Shown here: one piece after another, positions 26,522 to 35,801 of the stretch
How the letters are laid out: each line of letters begins with the position of its first letter
How positions within the stretch are numbered: position 1 is the first letter of the stretch
Origin: Ferdinandcohnia sp036962705
Lineage (GTDB): Bacteria > Bacillota > Bacilli > Bacillales > Bacillaceae_L
Length of the DNA: 64,000 nucleotides
Assembly: GCF_036962705.1 (NCBI RefSeq)
Contig: NZ_JBALOQ010000017.1
Location: forward strand, 62,001-126,000
Direction of reading: 5' to 3'
The notes under the pieces: generated by a model
The model's input: only the letters and a program-made list of their open reading frames with translations
The model's database searches: none
What the model was told of the DNA's origin: nothing
Program-made: the position numbers and the translations under genes

Positions 26522-26616
26522 TATTGGTAATCTCCTTTATTCTCTGGTTGGCCAAATTTCCCACCATGGAAGTCGCGATAAGCTTGTTGGATCTCTTCCA
26601 AGGAAAATTCGTTCAC
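26521..26616 (-). CDS. possible 31-residue upstream gene coupled to the glutaredoxin
   Basis: A GTG start with AAGGGG directly upstream opens a frame containing FSLEEIQQAYRDFHGGKFG, which ends in a TAATG junction with the glutaredoxin gene. It may be a real small gene, a leader peptide or the tail of a decayed gene. No family is recognised. Confidence 0.4.
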   Translation of the reverse strand: MNEFSLEEIQQAYRDFHGGKFGQPENKGDYQ

Positions 26617-26771
26617 CCCTTGTATGCTCTATCTAGTAGTCTTTCCTATTTCCATTTTATTTTGACACGGTTAGGGGGATTTGTACAAAAATTACGCTTA
26701 ACTTTTTCTGGAATATTTACCCACCCACTCATATAATGGACTAAAGAACCTGTTTTTAGTGGGGGAATTGT

Positions 26772-27167
26772 ATGGAGTTCATTTTGGGATTATTTTTATG
26801 CCTTCTTGGAGTTATTGATAGATTAGTAGGAAAAAGATTGGAACCAGGATATAACATCATGGAGTCTGATGGAAGTGTGAAATATAGGGTGGGGAGCATT
26901 ATCATTTTAATCCCAGCTATTATTGGGATTTTTATGATCGAATATAATGATACGGATACCTATAAATGGTTAATAATTTTGGTGTTAATCATGCATTGGG
27001 GATTTCAGGCATTCATGGAATGGATATATGTAGAGGGAAAGAAGTATCGATTGTCCTTACTACTATTGATTGTGGGCGTCATTGCTACTTGGGGAATCTT
27101 TTTTGTGGATGAAAAAGTTAATAGTTCAACTTTTGGTGCAGAAATAAATGAAATGCTAGATGAATAG
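26772..27167 (+). CDS. DUF4181-like membrane protein
   Basis: This 131-residue protein has four membrane segments and the central WGFQAFMEWIYVEGKKYRLSL pattern found in small DUF4181-type proteins of Bacillus. AGTGGGGG precedes the ATG. The function is unknown. Confidence 0.65.
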   Translation: MEFILGLFLCLLGVIDRLVGKRLEPGYNIMESDGSVKYRVGSIIILIPAIIGIFMIEYNDTDTYKWLIILVLIMHWGFQAFMEWIYVEGKKYRLSLLLLIVGVIATWGIFFVDEKVNSSTFGAEINEMLDE

Positions 27168-27194
27168 CAAATAACTAAAATTGAAGTTTTGCGA

Positions 27195-27488
27195 ATGGTA
27201 TACGATGAAAATCAGGAGTACTCACGTGAAAAGGCAACCATAATTGACCAAAATTTTATAGATAAATTTTCAACCCTACCTTCAGGAATGGTATTGAAAA
27301 AGTCAAATTCAGCAATCCCAGGTCTTGATTATATTATGTCGATTTACACCCACGTTGGTCCGTATACCGTAACCTTCTCAGAGGAAGATATTCGAATTGA
27401 GGACGATAAGTATTTTATCCTTGATAAAAATGAACTGATAAAGTTAATTGAAGGTGAAAAATTGGAATGGGAACCAGCTTCTTTTTAA
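27195..27488 (+). CDS. small soluble protein of unknown function
   Basis: This frame of about 97 residues has no clear ribosome site. The composition is ordinary for a soluble protein and it has a coherent C-terminal segment (DDKYFILDKNELIKLIEGEKLEW). It follows the DUF4181-like gene by 27 bp and may be translated from the same message. The family is not recognised. Confidence 0.5.
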   Translation: MVYDENQEYSREKATIIDQNFIDKFSTLPSGMVLKKSNSAIPGLDYIMSIYTHVGPYTVTFSEEDIRIEDDKYFILDKNELIKLIEGEKLEWEPASF

Positions 27489-27498
27489 AAAATAAAAT

Positions 27499-27522
27499 CC
27501 CCTTAGCCACTCGGCTAGGGGG
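27499..27522. terminator. intrinsic terminator
   Basis: The stem CCCCTTAGCC/GGCTAGGGG has a T-rich run on the minus strand. It includes the stop codon of the small gene at 27515-27673. Confidence 0.75.
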
Positions 27523-27673
27523 TACTTAATAAAGATTCCATTTCTTCTTCAGTTACAAATTTCCATTTTATATCTTTCCATACGTCTTTATCCATCGCTT
27601 CAATGAGTTGGTCGATTTCATCATAACTAAACTTAATAGCATGTTCATTCATGTAGACCACCAAACCTTTCAT
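27515..27673 (-). CDS. small acidic protein of unknown function (45-52 aa)
   Basis: ATG codons at 27673 (52 residues) and 27652 (45 residues, with GGTGG upstream) open the same frame. It encodes HAIKFSYDEIDQLIEAMDKD and WKFVTEEEMESLL, a helical acidic protein. A terminator begins at the stop codon, which supports a real gene. The family is not recognised. Confidence 0.6.
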   Translation of the reverse strand: MKGLVVYMNEHAIKFSYDEIDQLIEAMDKDVWKDIKWKFVTEEEMESLLSTP

Positions 27674-27740
27674 TACAGCATTCGAATGGGCTTATCTGGA
27701 TTTGAGGGTCAAGTTCAAAAAAATTTTGGAGGAAAATAAG

Positions 27741-28760
27741 ATGAGCAACACTCAGTCTATTAAATTCCGAAACTTCGCCATCACCGAGTGTAAGGGCTCA
27801 AGTATATTATATGAATTTCTTTCCTTAAAAATTGCTGAGGATGAAGATATTCTTGAGCTAACTTCGCATGCCCGTGAAGGTCAGCCTTCGTCCAATTTGC
27901 TATTTGGTGCTGTGCATTATCTTTTGTTACAGGGAAAGGACCATCATCTTCGAGAGTTTTATCCAAGTATAGCGAAGAATCCTCGGGAAGTCGAGGAATC
28001 CTTTTTGCCTTTTAAAGAGTTCTGTCTTCGATTTTCAGATGAGATCATCCAGCTTTTCCAGGAAAAATTAGTTCAAACAAATGAGGTTAGGCGTTGCTCC
28101 TATCTCTTCCCAGCCTTCCAATCTATTTACGGTATTGCAAAGAAACCGTTAGCTTTGATTGAAATTGGGACAAGTGCTGGGTTGCAGTTATTATGGGATC
28201 AGTATAGCTATTCCTATGGAACGAATAAAGTATATGGCAACAAGGATTCTGCACTACATATTACTGCCGAGGTTAAGGGGGACAAAACTCCTAATCTCCA
28301 AGACTTTATTCCGCCCGTAGCTGCTCGCATTGGCATCGATCTTCATCCTATCGATTTAAGTGATGATGAAAATGCCCTTTGGCTTAAGGCTCTCATTTGG
28401 CCTGAACACCATGAAAGACGTGAATTATTTGAAAAAGCTGCTGAATATGTGAAGGTAAATGAGCTGCGATTGATTGAGGGGGATGGTGTTGAATTGCTTT
28501 GGGATCTATCAGAGGAAATTCCAAGAGAGTATGCAATTAGTGTATTTCACACTCATGTGGCAAACCAAATGCCATCAGAAGTAAGATTGAGATTGCTAGA
28601 GCAGGTTCAACTTATTGGTGCCAAACGCGATATTTTTCATTTGTATAATAATATTCAGGACCGCGACCTCCATCTGGATTATTATCTGGATGGGACAGAA
28701 TATAAAAATATCGTCGGTGAAACCGAAGGACATGGAAGATGGTTTACGTGGAGATTGTAA
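27741..28760 (+). CDS. DUF2332 family protein
   Basis: The start at 27741 follows GGAGG and gives 339 residues. Conserved DUF2332 blocks are visible: PSSNLLFGAVHYLLLQG, LIEIGTSAGLQLLWDQYSYSYG, GIDLHPIDL and VFHTHVANQM. The family is uncharacterised. The IGTSAGL segment looks like a methyltransferase-style glycine loop. Confidence 0.85.
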   Translation: MSNTQSIKFRNFAITECKGSSILYEFLSLKIAEDEDILELTSHAREGQPSSNLLFGAVHYLLLQGKDHHLREFYPSIAKNPREVEESFLPFKEFCLRFSDEIIQLFQEKLVQTNEVRRCSYLFPAFQSIYGIAKKPLALIEIGTSAGLQLLWDQYSYSYGTNKVYGNKDSALHITAEVKGDKTPNLQDFIPPVAARIGIDLHPIDLSDDENALWLKALIWPEHHERRELFEKAAEYVKVNELRLIEGDGVELLWDLSEEIPREYAISVFHTHVANQMPSEVRLRLLEQVQLIGAKRDIFHLYNNIQDRDLHLDYYLDGTEYKNIVGETEGHGRWFTWRL

Positions 28761-28768
28761 TATTCGAA

Positions 28769-28800
28769 AGGCATTTGGATGTTTCCAAATGCCTCTTTAT
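28769..28800 (+). terminator. intrinsic terminator
   Basis: The stem AGGCATTTGGA/TCCAAATGCCT with a four-base loop is followed by a short T-rich tail. Confidence 0.8.
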
Positions 28801-28854
28801 AATCTGAAGCTACATAGGCCTCGTAACTTAAAGTTCACTATTTTTTTATAAATT

Positions 28855-29298
28855 TCATATAGGTTGCTTAATCCAAATTTTCCAATCAGTAATCCCTTCA
28901 ATCTCAAAAACATTTACATTTTCAGTAACTGGTACATTTCTTTTAATATAACCCACTTCATATCCAAATTCTTCACTAGTAATTACTGTTTGAATGTCAC
29001 CACTTCCTTCAAATGGCCCATTCATTTGGACTATTTCTTTAGCTGTCCATTGTCCGTCTCCTTTATGGACGTCAGTAACCCAAATATCCTTATCATTCAT
29101 TGCCCCTCTAAAAACAATTAAGACAAACTCATCATTCACTTTATGAGAACCATATACATGTATTTCTCTTTCTTCGTTTCCAACCTCTATCGTCTTTAAA
29201 GCATCTTCTGGATTATTAGCTATATCTTCGCTGCTTTCAGTACATCCTACAAGAAAAAAAACAAATGACATGACTATAATGATTAAGTGTGACTTCAT
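28855..29298 (-). CDS. lipoprotein of unknown function
   Basis: The ATG at 29298 follows GGTGG and gives 147 residues with lipobox FLVGC (Cys about 19). The mature domain is beta-rich (EREIHVYGSHKVNDEFVLIVFRG). No family is recognised. It stands as its own unit upstream of a convergent terminator. Confidence 0.7.
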   Translation of the reverse strand: MKSHLIIIVMSFVFFLVGCTESSEDIANNPEDALKTIEVGNEEREIHVYGSHKVNDEFVLIVFRGAMNDKDIWVTDVHKGDGQWTAKEIVQMNGPFEGSGDIQTVITSEEFGYEVGYIKRNVPVTENVNVFEIEGITDWKIWIKQPI

Positions 29299-29366
29299 TT
29301 TTTCCACCCTCTACGTAATCCTTAATTACAAATTGGAAGCTATAACTATCACACAAAACTTGCCCG

Positions 29367-29555
29367 TTAATTAAAAAACGTCATCAAAATGGGGCTAAAT
29401 AATGTTGGAAAGAGCAATACTAGAACTAAACCAGTAAACGTATATGTAACAAATTTCTTTCTATCTACACCTTCTCTTAATTCCCACAATCCTATTGTAA
29501 TGAAATATAAACCTATCATTGAAACTATTGTGGGTAGCAAAACAAAAATACTCAT
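29367..29555 (-). CDS. small two-helix membrane protein
   Basis: The protein has 62 residues with hydrophobic segments at about 3-23 and 37-58, joined by a charged loop (ELREGVDRKKF). AGGGGAAA precedes the ATG. The family is unknown. Confidence 0.6.
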   Translation of the reverse strand: MSIFVLLPTIVSMIGLYFITIGLWELREGVDRKKFVTYTFTGLVLVLLFPTLFSPILMTFFN

Positions 29556-29724
29556 CTAAATTTCCCCTTTTTATTATTTGTTTACCCTCTCATACCACAA
29601 TTCATATTAATATAATATTCCAAATACACATATAACTTTCCTGCTACGTTTGCTAAAATTACTCCAACAAAAACAAGCGATAATCATAGATCACCGCTAA
29701 CCGCTATTTTAAATATTCCTTCAC

Positions 29725-30126
29725 TTATTTGACCTCTAAAATAGTGTATATCCCCGATTTAAAGCGGTATTTTATATCATACCTTTCACCTGTTTTAAAC
29801 TGTGAGCAAAATTCTTCTGTTTTTTCTTTGCTTTCGTCAAAGTACTGGAACATTGTATATGAATCATTGACTTTACACACGTATAGTCCATCGCTATTTT
29901 TTTCGCCTGTAACTGCTGTTTCCTCAACCAAAATGGAACTTTCTTTTTCATAGGACGGCCGCAGTTTATTAGATCCCATGGCACCTATAATGATAAGGAG
30001 ACCAATGATTCCAATTACCAAAGCCTTCCTCCTTTCTTTCTGTACCATGAACATAAAGATTGCACAACCTAGTGCACCAATACCAATTGCATACAAGGCC
30101 ATTAAAAGTAAGTACAAATAAATCAT
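29725..30126 (-). CDS. membrane protein with extracytoplasmic domain
   Basis: This protein of about 133 residues has two N-terminal membrane helices (residues about 2-27 and 35-52) and an outer domain of about 75 residues. AAAGGGG touches the first ATG, so a TTG nine bases on (30117) may be the real start. It lies just downstream of the anti-sigma-like gene and may belong to that operon. Confidence 0.6.
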   Translation of the reverse strand: MIYLYLLLMALYAIGIGALGCAIFMFMVQKERRKALVIGIIGLLIIIGAMGSNKLRPSYEKESSILVEETAVTGEKNSDGLYVCKVNDSYTMFQYFDESKEKTEEFCSQFKTGERYDIKYRFKSGIYTILEVK

Positions 30127-30141
30127 CCCCTTTTTAAAGAT

Positions 30142-30855
30142 TTATTTTTTATAAAACCTAAACGACTCTGCTATCTTGATAATTTCTTCTCTTGGGATTG
30201 GTTCCTTTCGGAGGCTTGTTTTATCTTTGTTTTCTACGAAGACATTGAGGTGATAATTTACACCATCGTCAATCCAAAATAGCATTTGAGCACTCCCGTT
30301 ATACATATAAGAAGCAGTAATACCATTGTCTAACTGAATGGTTTCATATCCTTTTGTATCTAGACTCTCTACGGTACTATCTGCAAGTATTAGATGAATA
30401 CTTTTAAAAGGGTCATCAAATGATAAGTAGCTAATATTTTGAACTTGAAACTTTGGATTATCTGGCTCTAATTGTTTAAGTTCACCATCCTCAATAGATT
30501 GAGGTCCTAAGTATTGTTCCATAAATTCAACCTCATGTACTTCAAAAGGTGCATAGGTTGGAAGTTTAATCTTTCTCTCAATCTTTTGAAGTTCCTTTAT
30601 TTCCGCTATCTGCTCTTCAGCTAAAAAAGCCTGATGTGAAAATGGATTTTGTGGCAAGGTCCATATAAAAAAGGCTAATAACGCAACGACTGCTAAACCG
30701 CCAATCGTTGATAGCGTCCACTTCATATTTTTCCATGTCTTTTCAATTGGATGTTCCTCGAAGTTCATCAATGTGCCGTGAATCCTTTTTTTATCTTCAA
30801 ATCCCAGATTTGCTGTTGGCATTGATCGCAGTTGATTTTCCAAATGATCATTCAT
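30142..30855 (-). CDS. probable anti-sigma factor, single-pass membrane protein
   Basis: The start at 30855 overlaps the restored stop of the upstream sigma gene and follows TAGGAGG. The protein has 237 residues: about 60 cytoplasmic, one membrane helix (STIGGLAVVALLAFFIW), and an outer domain with YETIQLDNGITASYMYNGS and a final IPREEIIKIAESF resembling DUF4367-type domains. Position and layout argue for control of the adjacent ECF factor. Confidence 0.75.
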   Translation of the reverse strand: MNDHLENQLRSMPTANLGFEDKKRIHGTLMNFEEHPIEKTWKNMKWTLSTIGGLAVVALLAFFIWTLPQNPFSHQAFLAEEQIAEIKELQKIERKIKLPTYAPFEVHEVEFMEQYLGPQSIEDGELKQLEPDNPKFQVQNISYLSFDDPFKSIHLILADSTVESLDTKGYETIQLDNGITASYMYNGSAQMLFWIDDGVNYHLNVFVENKDKTSLRKEPIPREEIIKIAESFRFYKK

Positions 30856-31359
30856 GTGTAGCACCTCCTACCCGCTGCTGTAGGGCAATTTTGGCTCGAT
30901 GAAGGTCGACCGCGTTTTGTTTTCACTCCATTGCAAAATTTCAGCGGTTTCCTGAACAGACAACCCCTTTATTCCTCTTAAAACAATCACGTCTCGATAA
31001 CTAGATTTTAAGGATTGAATTGCTTCATATAGCGCCCTATTTTCTTCCGATAAATGAAGAAGTTGCTCTGGTGTTCGATCCGTTCTTGGTTCATGACTGG
31101 AATTAAAAGTCAGCATTGTTCTCCATTTGATTCGATTTCTACTCCTGATTTCATCAATTGCGATGTTCCTGGCAATACTGTAAAGCCAAGTCCTTGGATT
31201 AGAGTTCCCTTTGAAGGTATGAAGCCCCTTCATTGCCCTTATAAAAACCTCTTGGACCAAATCCTCAATATCTGCTTTTCCTAATCGATACAAAAGGAAA
31301 TTGTATATGTCATCGCTATATTGATGGAACCAATCTGAAATGATCTCTTTATCTCTCAT
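30848..31359 (-). pseudogene. ECF sigma factor with a 3' frameshift
   Basis: Region 2 (FLLYRLGKADIEDLVQEVFIRAMKGL, PRTWLYSIARNIAIDEIR) and most of region 4 (LSVQETAEILQWSENK) are intact. The frame then diverts to an unrelated short tail that ends at 30868. Adding one base near 30898-30906 restores HRAKIALQQRVGGATHE, whose stop (30848) overlaps the anti-sigma start. This is the normal end of region 4. It is either a real loss of function or a sequence error. Confidence 0.85.
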
Positions 31360-31664
31360 ACCGAAATTTTCTCCCCAATAATTTTACCTTCTATAACATT
31401 AGACGATTTCACCCCATGTTTATCGCAGTATTTCTAAAAAGAATGATCGCACGAAAAAAAGAAGGCAGTTTCCGTAGAAATTGACCCCTCGCAAATTCGA
31501 GCTATGTAATTAACCTCGCGATACCCCTTTTACACCCTTGATTAAAACTAGAGATTTTTTTACTTTATTATCACATATTTTCTAAAAACTTGAAATTAAT
31601 AAAAAATATTCCAGAGCTAAATGGTAAAATAGGTTTAGAGATTTTTAGAATTGGGGGGTTTTGT

Positions 31665-32600
31665 TTGAAAGAGAAAATATTCTGGGCGAGTATTTTGATC
31701 ATCATCGTTAGCTATATCGGAAATTATGTGTATTTTCAATCGAAGCAGCTGGATGCCCCGATATTTTTGGAGCATTTTTATGAGCTCACCATGAATGAAG
31801 AAGACGAGACGGCACTTATATTCTATTACTTAACAAACAAGTCGGACACGTCGACAGCAAACTATGTAATGATTAATGGTATCGGGAATTATCCCGTTTC
31901 AAACAACGACTTTTATATGTGGGAATCGCAGGCACCTAAATTTGAGCAAGAATATACTCACCATTATTTAAAAACACTTTATATTACACTACCAACAGAA
32001 TATGAGGGTGATGGTCCTTTATCGTTTTCAGAAATGGAGGTCCACTTTTCAAATGGTATAACCGTTCAGGCTGATATTGGAGAAGTTGTTCTTCGCAAAA
32101 GAACTGAAAATCCTGATGTATTAGAGACCCGAATGAGTTCGGGCAGCAACCAACATACTGCAGAAACCTTAATGGTAACAAACCAGCCAATCACCATCGA
32201 GAAAATTGAGATTCCTTTTGCTAAGGATTTGCCAGATAACGTTCTAATTAAGGTTGACCGTGAGCAGGAAAAATTACGTGAACTCGAAAAACCTATGGAA
32301 GTTTCCGATTATCCTGAGTGGTTTGCTAAAGAAGGCGATAAAGAGTGGAATGAGCTACCTGGAGTTTTACTTAGCGAGGACTTACTACCTTTTAACCTAG
32401 AACAAAATGAATATATCCGTTTCTTGATGCAGTTTAATCCGGAAAGGGAGAGCTATTTTCAATACAGCATAAAACTATCTGGAAAAACAGAATCGGGTGA
32501 AGAATTCGTGACTGAGATTCCGATTATCGATCACCCTTACTTAGACCAAAAGGCAATTAATCAAATCATCAAGACCAAAAAGAGTGGTGAGAGCGAATGA
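31665..32600 (+). CDS. membrane-anchored protein of unknown function
   Basis: The TTG start at 31665 behind GGGGGG gives 311 residues. One N-terminal helix (IFWASILIIIVSYIGNYVYF) precedes a large outer domain rich in beta strands and acidic residues. No family is recognised. The stop overlaps the next start (ATGA), so it forms an operon with the membrane protein that follows. Confidence 0.65.
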   Translation: MKEKIFWASILIIIVSYIGNYVYFQSKQLDAPIFLEHFYELTMNEEDETALIFYYLTNKSDTSTANYVMINGIGNYPVSNNDFYMWESQAPKFEQEYTHHYLKTLYITLPTEYEGDGPLSFSEMEVHFSNGITVQADIGEVVLRKRTENPDVLETRMSSGSNQHTAETLMVTNQPITIEKIEIPFAKDLPDNVLIKVDREQEKLRELEKPMEVSDYPEWFAKEGDKEWNELPGVLLSEDLLPFNLEQNEYIRFLMQFNPERESYFQYSIKLSGKTESGEEFVTEIPIIDHPYLDQKAINQIIKTKKSGESE

Positions 32601-33220
32601 ATTTTAAGAGAATATTCTGGGGCTATATTATTATCTTAATAGAAATTCATATGTTTGTTATCGATCTTTTGCCTGATCCTGTTGGGTATTATTTAATTTA
32701 TTCAGGAGTTGCAGCATTACCTCCAGAAAATAGAATTGGGAACAAACTGAAAAAACTATTGATCGGTCTTATGTTTATCAGCATTCCGACTGTGTTTATA
32801 CAACAAAATGTAAAAGTGAATGAATTAGGATCATTTGCTGGCATTGCTCTTTTGGATATCTATTCAATTATCCTTGAAATTTCAAAATTGATCCTGGTAT
32901 TTTTTGTTTTTCGTTTAATCATGGAATTTGTTACGGTAATCGGGGATAAATTCTTAGTACGAAGAAGCTCAAAAACGTTTAAAATTTACATGACCGTCAT
33001 GCCTCTCATTACTTTGTCACATACATTTGCGATGAATCTTTCCAGTAACATTTTATTAGGGTACCTATTCTTTACGATCCCTTTAGGTTTTATCATGGAG
33101 ATTATGTTTCTAGTATTATTATGGAAGTTGCATAAGCACAATGGATTTCGAGGCTTTCCTCCTCTATACAACAAGAATGACAACTATATACCTAGCGACT
33201 TTTATTCAGAACAAGAGTAA
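32597..33220 (+). CDS. polytopic membrane protein of unknown function
   Basis: This 207-residue protein has about five membrane segments and begins IFWGYIIILIEIHMFVIDLLPDPVGYYLIYSG. It is translated from an ATGA overlap with the upstream gene. The DLLPDPVGY motif in the first loop is distinctive and resembles uncharacterised Bacillus membrane proteins. Confidence 0.65.
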   Translation: MNFKRIFWGYIIILIEIHMFVIDLLPDPVGYYLIYSGVAALPPENRIGNKLKKLLIGLMFISIPTVFIQQNVKVNELGSFAGIALLDIYSIILEISKLILVFFVFRLIMEFVTVIGDKFLVRRSSKTFKIYMTVMPLITLSHTFAMNLSSNILLGYLFFTIPLGFIMEIMFLVLLWKLHKHNGFRGFPPLYNKNDNYIPSDFYSEQE

Positions 33221-33231
33221 GGAGTATTTAA

Positions 33232-33663
33232 GTGGACATTTTCAACAGATTGATAGATAAAAAAATGAGTGTACTTGAACTTCCAAAATGGGGTGCCTAT
33301 TTAAGGAGCGAGTGGGAATCCCATTTTGCTGGCCATCTTAGCGATCAAGAAAAGAGAACCATCTATTTGAATTCCAACAACGGTTATTTATGGCATCTGT
33401 TTAGTTACGAAAAAAAGAAGTGTTTTGATGGAGAAGCTGCTGAGGAAGCTTTTAATGATGAATCCAAAAATGAATGCTATATATTTTACCAACGTTGGGA
33501 CTATGCGGTCCTTGTTAAAAATGCCTCAAAGTTACATGTAAGTGATTTTGGGGATGAAACTGATATTTATGTTGTGGATAAAGATTTTCGGTGGACTTTT
33601 GTAATCACGCACGAAACGGGTTTGTGTGGTCCTTATTTTAGTAGGAATGAAAAACATCTATGA
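33232..33663 (+). CDS. DUF4275 family protein
   Basis: This 143-residue soluble protein has the DUF4275 pattern: LPKWGAYLRSEWESHFAGHLSD, GYLWHLFSYEKKKC, ECYIFYQRWDYAVLVKNA and WTFVITHETGLCGPYFSRNE. The function is unknown. A TTAAG gap of 11 bp separates it from the membrane protein gene, so it is probably the third gene of that operon. Confidence 0.8.
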   Translation: MDIFNRLIDKKMSVLELPKWGAYLRSEWESHFAGHLSDQEKRTIYLNSNNGYLWHLFSYEKKKCFDGEAAEEAFNDESKNECYIFYQRWDYAVLVKNASKLHVSDFGDETDIYVVDKDFRWTFVITHETGLCGPYFSRNEKHL

Positions 33664-33671
33664 GTAAAACT

Positions 33672-33705
33672 GGTCGTTAATTCAGAAGGATTAACGACCT
33701 TATTC
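33672..33705 (+). terminator. intrinsic terminator
   Basis: The stem GGTCGTTAAT/ATTAACGACC is followed by TTATTCT. It carries the same GTTAA core as terminators at 2456 and 25781. Confidence 0.8.
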
Positions 33706-33738
33706 TATAATATTTTAGATTTCCCAATTCTATTTTAC

Positions 33739-34083
33739 TTATTTTTTCTCGATAAGACCGAACCCAACTCCAGTTGGATCGACTAAATAAGCTAAATAAA
33801 ACTCATCAAACTCCATCTTTTCACGGACAACCATCGCTCCATTATCGACTGCTTTTACGATTGTATCGCCAATGGAATCAACTTCAATCTGAATTCTGGT
33901 TCCATGTGGATAATCATGCGGTCCTTTGCTAATTCCACCTTGAATTTCTACTGGATCTGTGCTTTTAACAGGCCAAAAACCCCAATTCGGCTCTCCGGTT
34001 TCCCATCCAAAAACGGTTGAATAGAACTGAACTGCTTTTTCAGGATCTTGACTACTAATTTCAAAGCCTACTACTCTTGCCAT
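33739..34083 (-). CDS. VOC family protein
   Basis: The ATG at 34083, eight bases after GGGAG, gives 114 residues of a single VOC module: VVGFEISSQDPEKAVQFYSTVFGWE, a central GGI region, and the final strand YLVDPTGVGFGLIEK. This type often acts as a putative lyase or binding protein. No substrate is evident. Confidence 0.82.
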   Translation of the reverse strand: MARVVGFEISSQDPEKAVQFYSTVFGWETGEPNWGFWPVKSTDPVEIQGGISKGPHDYPHGTRIQIEVDSIGDTIVKAVDNGAMVVREKMEFDEFYLAYLVDPTGVGFGLIEKK

Positions 34084-34096
34084 TGTCATCTCTCCC

Positions 34097-34900
34097 TTAT
34101 TTCATAATCCAAATTGCCTTTGTATAACCTATTCTCATCCCTGCTCGTTCCATGTTATTTTGGCTAACAGAACCAAATCTCGCCTGGCCTACAATCCATC
34201 TACAATTTTGTTCCAACGCTTTTTGCATTCGCTGCTCAATTAATGCTGTTTGAATACCACGATTACGATATTCCGGTAATGTCGTTGCGGATGCGAGGGT
34301 TCCAATGCCGTTTTTAGTAAATAAAACGCCAATTCCAACCGGTTGGTCTTCAATACTTGCCAGATAGAATGTCCAGTTTTCGTGGTCGTAAAGAATTTGA
34401 TTATTTTGAGCGACACTATCCTTTAAAAAAGCAGGCATCCCAAATCCTTTTACATAAATTTCAGCGTACAAATCAAACTCATCTTTTTGTAACTCGCGTA
34501 TCGCAATTTTCGAATGATTGCCGGTTTCATTTTGTGAAGTAAGTTCTGAGTAGAGGGTTGTGTGAAAGTCATGTTGATAAAAACCTTTGTTGCTTAAGTA
34601 CGTAAGCAAATCCGTCGAAACATGGCCTGGTGTTAGTTCAAATCGAACCGGAATATCCTTTTGCTTGTAAAAGTTGATGATTGGTTCGATGTATTCTTCA
34701 TCTCCATCTAATAAACCCTTTACTGTGTTGAATGAGGGCCCTGGAATGTTCTTAACTGAAAAGGCTGTAGCATTTCCAAACTGTTCAATTTCGACGCCCA
34801 TCGGATTTCCTTCGATTGCTTGTATCGCTGTTAGTCTTGATTTCAACACCTCAATTTCTGATGTTTCTAATGTTTGGGCTAAAGTTTTCGTTACGACCAC
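34097..34900 (-). CDS. GNAT family N-acetyltransferase
   Basis: The protein has 267 residues and starts at a GTG that overlaps the stop of the methyltransferase gene (TAGTG). The C-terminal GNAT domain contains LASATTLPEYRNRGIQTALI (acetyl-CoA loop) and GSVSQNNMERAGMRIGYTKAIW. The N-terminal half resembles a degenerate second GNAT domain. The target is unknown. It is coupled to the methyltransferase gene. Confidence 0.82.
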   Translation of the reverse strand: MVVTKTLAQTLETSEIEVLKSRLTAIQAIEGNPMGVEIEQFGNATAFSVKNIPGPSFNTVKGLLDGDEEYIEPIINFYKQKDIPVRFELTPGHVSTDLLTYLSNKGFYQHDFHTTLYSELTSQNETGNHSKIAIRELQKDEFDLYAEIYVKGFGMPAFLKDSVAQNNQILYDHENWTFYLASIEDQPVGIGVLFTKNGIGTLASATTLPEYRNRGIQTALIEQRMQKALEQNCRWIVGQARFGSVSQNNMERAGMRIGYTKAIWIMK

Positions 34901-35673
34901 TATGCCACAACCTTTCTACATACATAGATCATTTGGTGGCTTCCTTCTGTCAACGGTGTTTCTTTCCAATCCTTGTAAACTGCTAAAATCTCAAAGCCGT
35001 TTCCTTTTAGAAGTCTGTCCATTTCTTGCGGAAACACATATCGTAATTTGATGTTGGTTTTCTTTTCATCAATTGTTTGGCCGTTCTCATCAATTTGTTT
35101 TCTAATGGTTATGTAGTGTTGAATCTGCTTAATGGTGTCATAGTTACTAATCGTGTAAACATCTACAACTTTACCTGCTTCATCCTTGTAGCTTCGCCAA
35201 TATTCCTCGGTGGACGGTTGAAGCAATTCATCTGGGCTTGGAAATCTTGTGCCGAAGATGAAAACCCCCTCATTCCCAAGGTGGTTATGAACGGAAGTTA
35301 ATAGTTGGTCCTGTTCCTCATTTGTAAGAAAATGCTGAAATGAATTTCCTACGATATAAATGAGCTGACTTTTTACACCTAATTGAAGCTTCGTGCAATC
35401 CTGTTCAATCCACTCGATGTTTAGATTTGTATTTTCAGTTTTCTTTTTTGCTTGAGAAAGCATGCCCTTATGTATGTCTACCCCAATAAGGGGATGTGCC
35501 GATTGCGCTAAGGGAATAGTTGCTCGACCTGTTCCACATGCTAAATCAATAATCGGCCCGTTCACTTTTGCTGCCCATTTTTGTAAAAATTTCACGTCAT
35601 CCTGGTAGGGGTCGTTTTCATGATCGTAAAGGACGGGGTCCTCGTATTCTTCAAAATTGTCTAATCGGTTCAT
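34900..35673 (-). CDS. class I SAM-dependent methyltransferase
   Basis: This 257-residue protein has motif I IIDLACGTGRATIPLAQ and motif II LIGVDIHKGMLSQAK, followed by IEWIEQDCTKL. These are standard SAM-binding elements of the Rossmann-fold methyltransferases. The C-terminal domain has MDRLLKGNGFEILAVY. The substrate is unknown. The gene is translationally coupled to the downstream GNAT gene. Confidence 0.9.
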   Translation of the reverse strand: MNRLDNFEEYEDPVLYDHENDPYQDDVKFLQKWAAKVNGPIIDLACGTGRATIPLAQSAHPLIGVDIHKGMLSQAKKKTENTNLNIEWIEQDCTKLQLGVKSQLIYIVGNSFQHFLTNEEQDQLLTSVHNHLGNEGVFIFGTRFPSPDELLQPSTEEYWRSYKDEAGKVVDVYTISNYDTIKQIQHYITIRKQIDENGQTIDEKKTNIKLRYVFPQEMDRLLKGNGFEILAVYKDWKETPLTEGSHQMIYVCRKVVA

Positions 35674-35801
35674 TATGTGCTCCTTTATTAAACTGATAAA
35701 TATAGGTTCATAACTCTATTTTCCACATAAAGGCATTAATTTCCTTCTATTTCTGTAAGCAAACCCATGTTTTATGGTAATATTAAAAAGGAAATTATAA
35801 C

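Noticed and set aside
29580..29700. Hydrophobic minus-strand stretch (GVILANVAGKLYVY) between two small membrane genes
   Set aside because: There is no start codon in frame and no ribosome site; it may be a remnant but cannot be supported.
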